Source: Acidobacteriota bacterium (lineage in GTDB: Bacteria > Actinomycetota > Acidimicrobiia > Spongiisociales > ZC4RG35). From it: a stretch of 41,547 nt of DNA. The stretch spans positions 14,648-56,194 of the forward strand of contig JACZUI010000011.1 of the NCBI GenBank assembly GCA_022573225.1, read 5' to 3'. The notes below the pieces were generated by a model. The model saw only the letters and a program-made list of their open reading frames with translations. It had not been told where the DNA came from and searched no databases. The position numbers and the translations under genes were made by a program. Below, one piece after another: positions 40,945-41,547 of this stretch (its first letter is position 1; every line of letters begins with the position of its first letter).

Positions 40945-41056
40945 TTGCCAGCCTGCTCCCTTTCCGAGCGCTCGCTCTTGTTAGTGAGCTGCCCTATCCT
41001 TAGAGTGATAGGCGGACACAGTGCCGGTTAACCTACAGTCTGTGTACGAATGGGGC

Positions 41057-41076
41057 AAAGTGAAGGCGTTCACTTT
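41057..41076. promoter_or_regulatory. Palindromic candidate TetR operator
   Basis: AAAGTGAA-GGCG-TTCACTTT has perfect 8-base arms and a 4-base centre, 17 bases before the TetR start codon. Outer GGG and CCC extend the symmetry with a small mismatch. Position and form suit autoregulation by the adjacent TetR protein and control of the divergent membrane-anchored ABM gene. Confidence 0.6.
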
Positions 41077-41093
41077 CGCCCGGAGACCCACCC

Positions 41094-41547
41094 ATGGCCC
41101 AGAAACCAACCCCAAGCACAGACGAGAACCCACGCACCACACGAATCCGCGACATCGTGCTTCAGGCGGTAATCGAACTACTGGTAGCCGAAGGCGCGGG
41201 AGCGGTCACTGCCCTGCGTGTCTCCAAACATGCCGGTGTAGCCCGCTCAACCATCTATCAGCACTGGCCCGACCAGAACAACTTGCTGCTCGACGCCATC
41301 GACAGAATCATGATTCCCGACGTACCAACCAGCATCACCAATAACCTCGAAGAGGACCTCACCACTGCTCTTGCCAACCTCCGGAGGCGAATGACCAAGC
41401 AACCATTCCGCGCTCTTTTTGCAACTCTGCTTGACCACGCCAACCGCGACAAAGCCTTCGTCGCCCCTCAACGCCGCTTTGTGAACGGCGTCCTCCAACC
41501 CATCCGCGAGATCCTCACCGCCGCCACACAACGAGGCGACCTGCCAT
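41094..41547 (+). CDS. TetR-family transcriptional regulator (partial, runs off right edge)
   Basis: The first 151 residues of a TetR-type regulator. The DNA-binding part is clear: TRIRDIVLQAVIELLVAEGAG, then VSKHAGVARSTIYQHWPDQNNLLLDAI, where VARSTIYQHW is the recognition helix. The sensor domain begins near residue 80 (LEEDLTTALANLRRRM) and continues to the edge. ATG at 41094 follows the palindrome by 17 bases. The codon usage (many ACC, CAA, AAC) is somewhat less GC-biased at third positions than in the inositol genes, hinting at a different history, but the sample is small. The ligand is unknown. Confidence 0.92.
   Translation, partial: MAQKPTPSTDENPRTTRIRDIVLQAVIELLVAEGAGAVTALRVSKHAGVARSTIYQHWPDQNNLLLDAIDRIMIPDVPTSITNNLEEDLTTALANLRRRMTKQPFRALFATLLDHANRDKAFVAPQRRFVNGVLQPIREILTAATQRGDLP

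Noticed and set aside
1..41547. tRNA, rRNA, CRISPR arrays, insertion sequences, phage or integrase genes
   Set aside because: None was seen on reading both strands: no T-loop-like GGTTCGA pattern in a cloverleaf context, no regularly spaced direct repeats and no transposase or integrase motifs. A covariance-model search could still find small RNAs.

Overview
The window looks like a chromosomal segment of a high-GC bacterium, most likely an actinomycete and perhaps a marine or soil member of the Acidimicrobiia. The pointers are frequent GTG and TTG starts, ATGA/GTGA stop-start overlaps, lipoprotein binding proteins with acidic or valine-glutamate linkers after the lipobox, and many ABC importers for organic solutes. 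No rRNA, tRNA, CRISPR array, insertion sequence or phage gene was recognised, so taxonomy rests on style and remains an inference.

Layout. (1) 1-2170, minus: a YnjB/YnjC-like ABC importer whose permease runs off the left edge. (2) 2467-3584, minus: a frameshifted DUF2255 gene and a UbiG-like methyltransferase. (3) 4042-10143: a sulfur/redox cluster. An ArsR-rhodanese fusion is divergent from a metallo-beta-lactamase fused to two rhodanese domains, followed by an MFS transporter. A 1-Cys peroxiredoxin, a small unknown protein, a cupin and a zinc alcohol dehydrogenase lie beside them. The divergent gap carries two identical-architecture palindromes. (4) 10410-17324, minus: a Ugp/sugar-type ABC importer (binding protein, two permeases, ATPase) ending in a glycerophosphodiesterase and a HAD-phosphatase/menorin (FAM151) fusion, probably for uptake and breakdown of a phosphodiester or polyol phosphate. 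(5) 17490-19255: a ScyD-like lipoprotein and an RDD membrane protein.

(6) 19348-38806: a large polyol regulon built on inositol catabolism. It includes iolB, iolG, iolE, iolD, iolC, an RbsABC-type importer, two more Gfo/Idh/MocA oxidoreductases, an HpcH/HpaI aldolase, a 2-hydroxyacid dehydrogenase, an SMP-30 lactonase, three SDR proteins, a LacD-like aldolase and a LacI repressor. Four copies of TGGAACGTTCCA sit in front of its transcription units (20242, 26036, 27989, 37755), including the repressor's own promoter. IolG, IolE, IolD, IolB, IolC and the LacD-like aldolase form a near-complete route from myo-inositol to dihydroxyacetone phosphate and malonate semialdehyde. IolA is not in the window, and the extra enzymes suggest other inositol isomers, methyl-inositols or sugar acids as further substrates.

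(7) 38897-41547: a DUF5519 lipoprotein, a SnoaL-like protein, a collapsed LtrA remnant, a membrane-anchored antibiotic-biosynthesis-monooxygenase-like protein and a TetR regulator cut by the right edge.

The points most worth following up are the HAD-menorin fusion inside a ugp-like operon, the LacI operator set with fixed promoter geometry, and the ArsR-rhodanese twin-operator switch.
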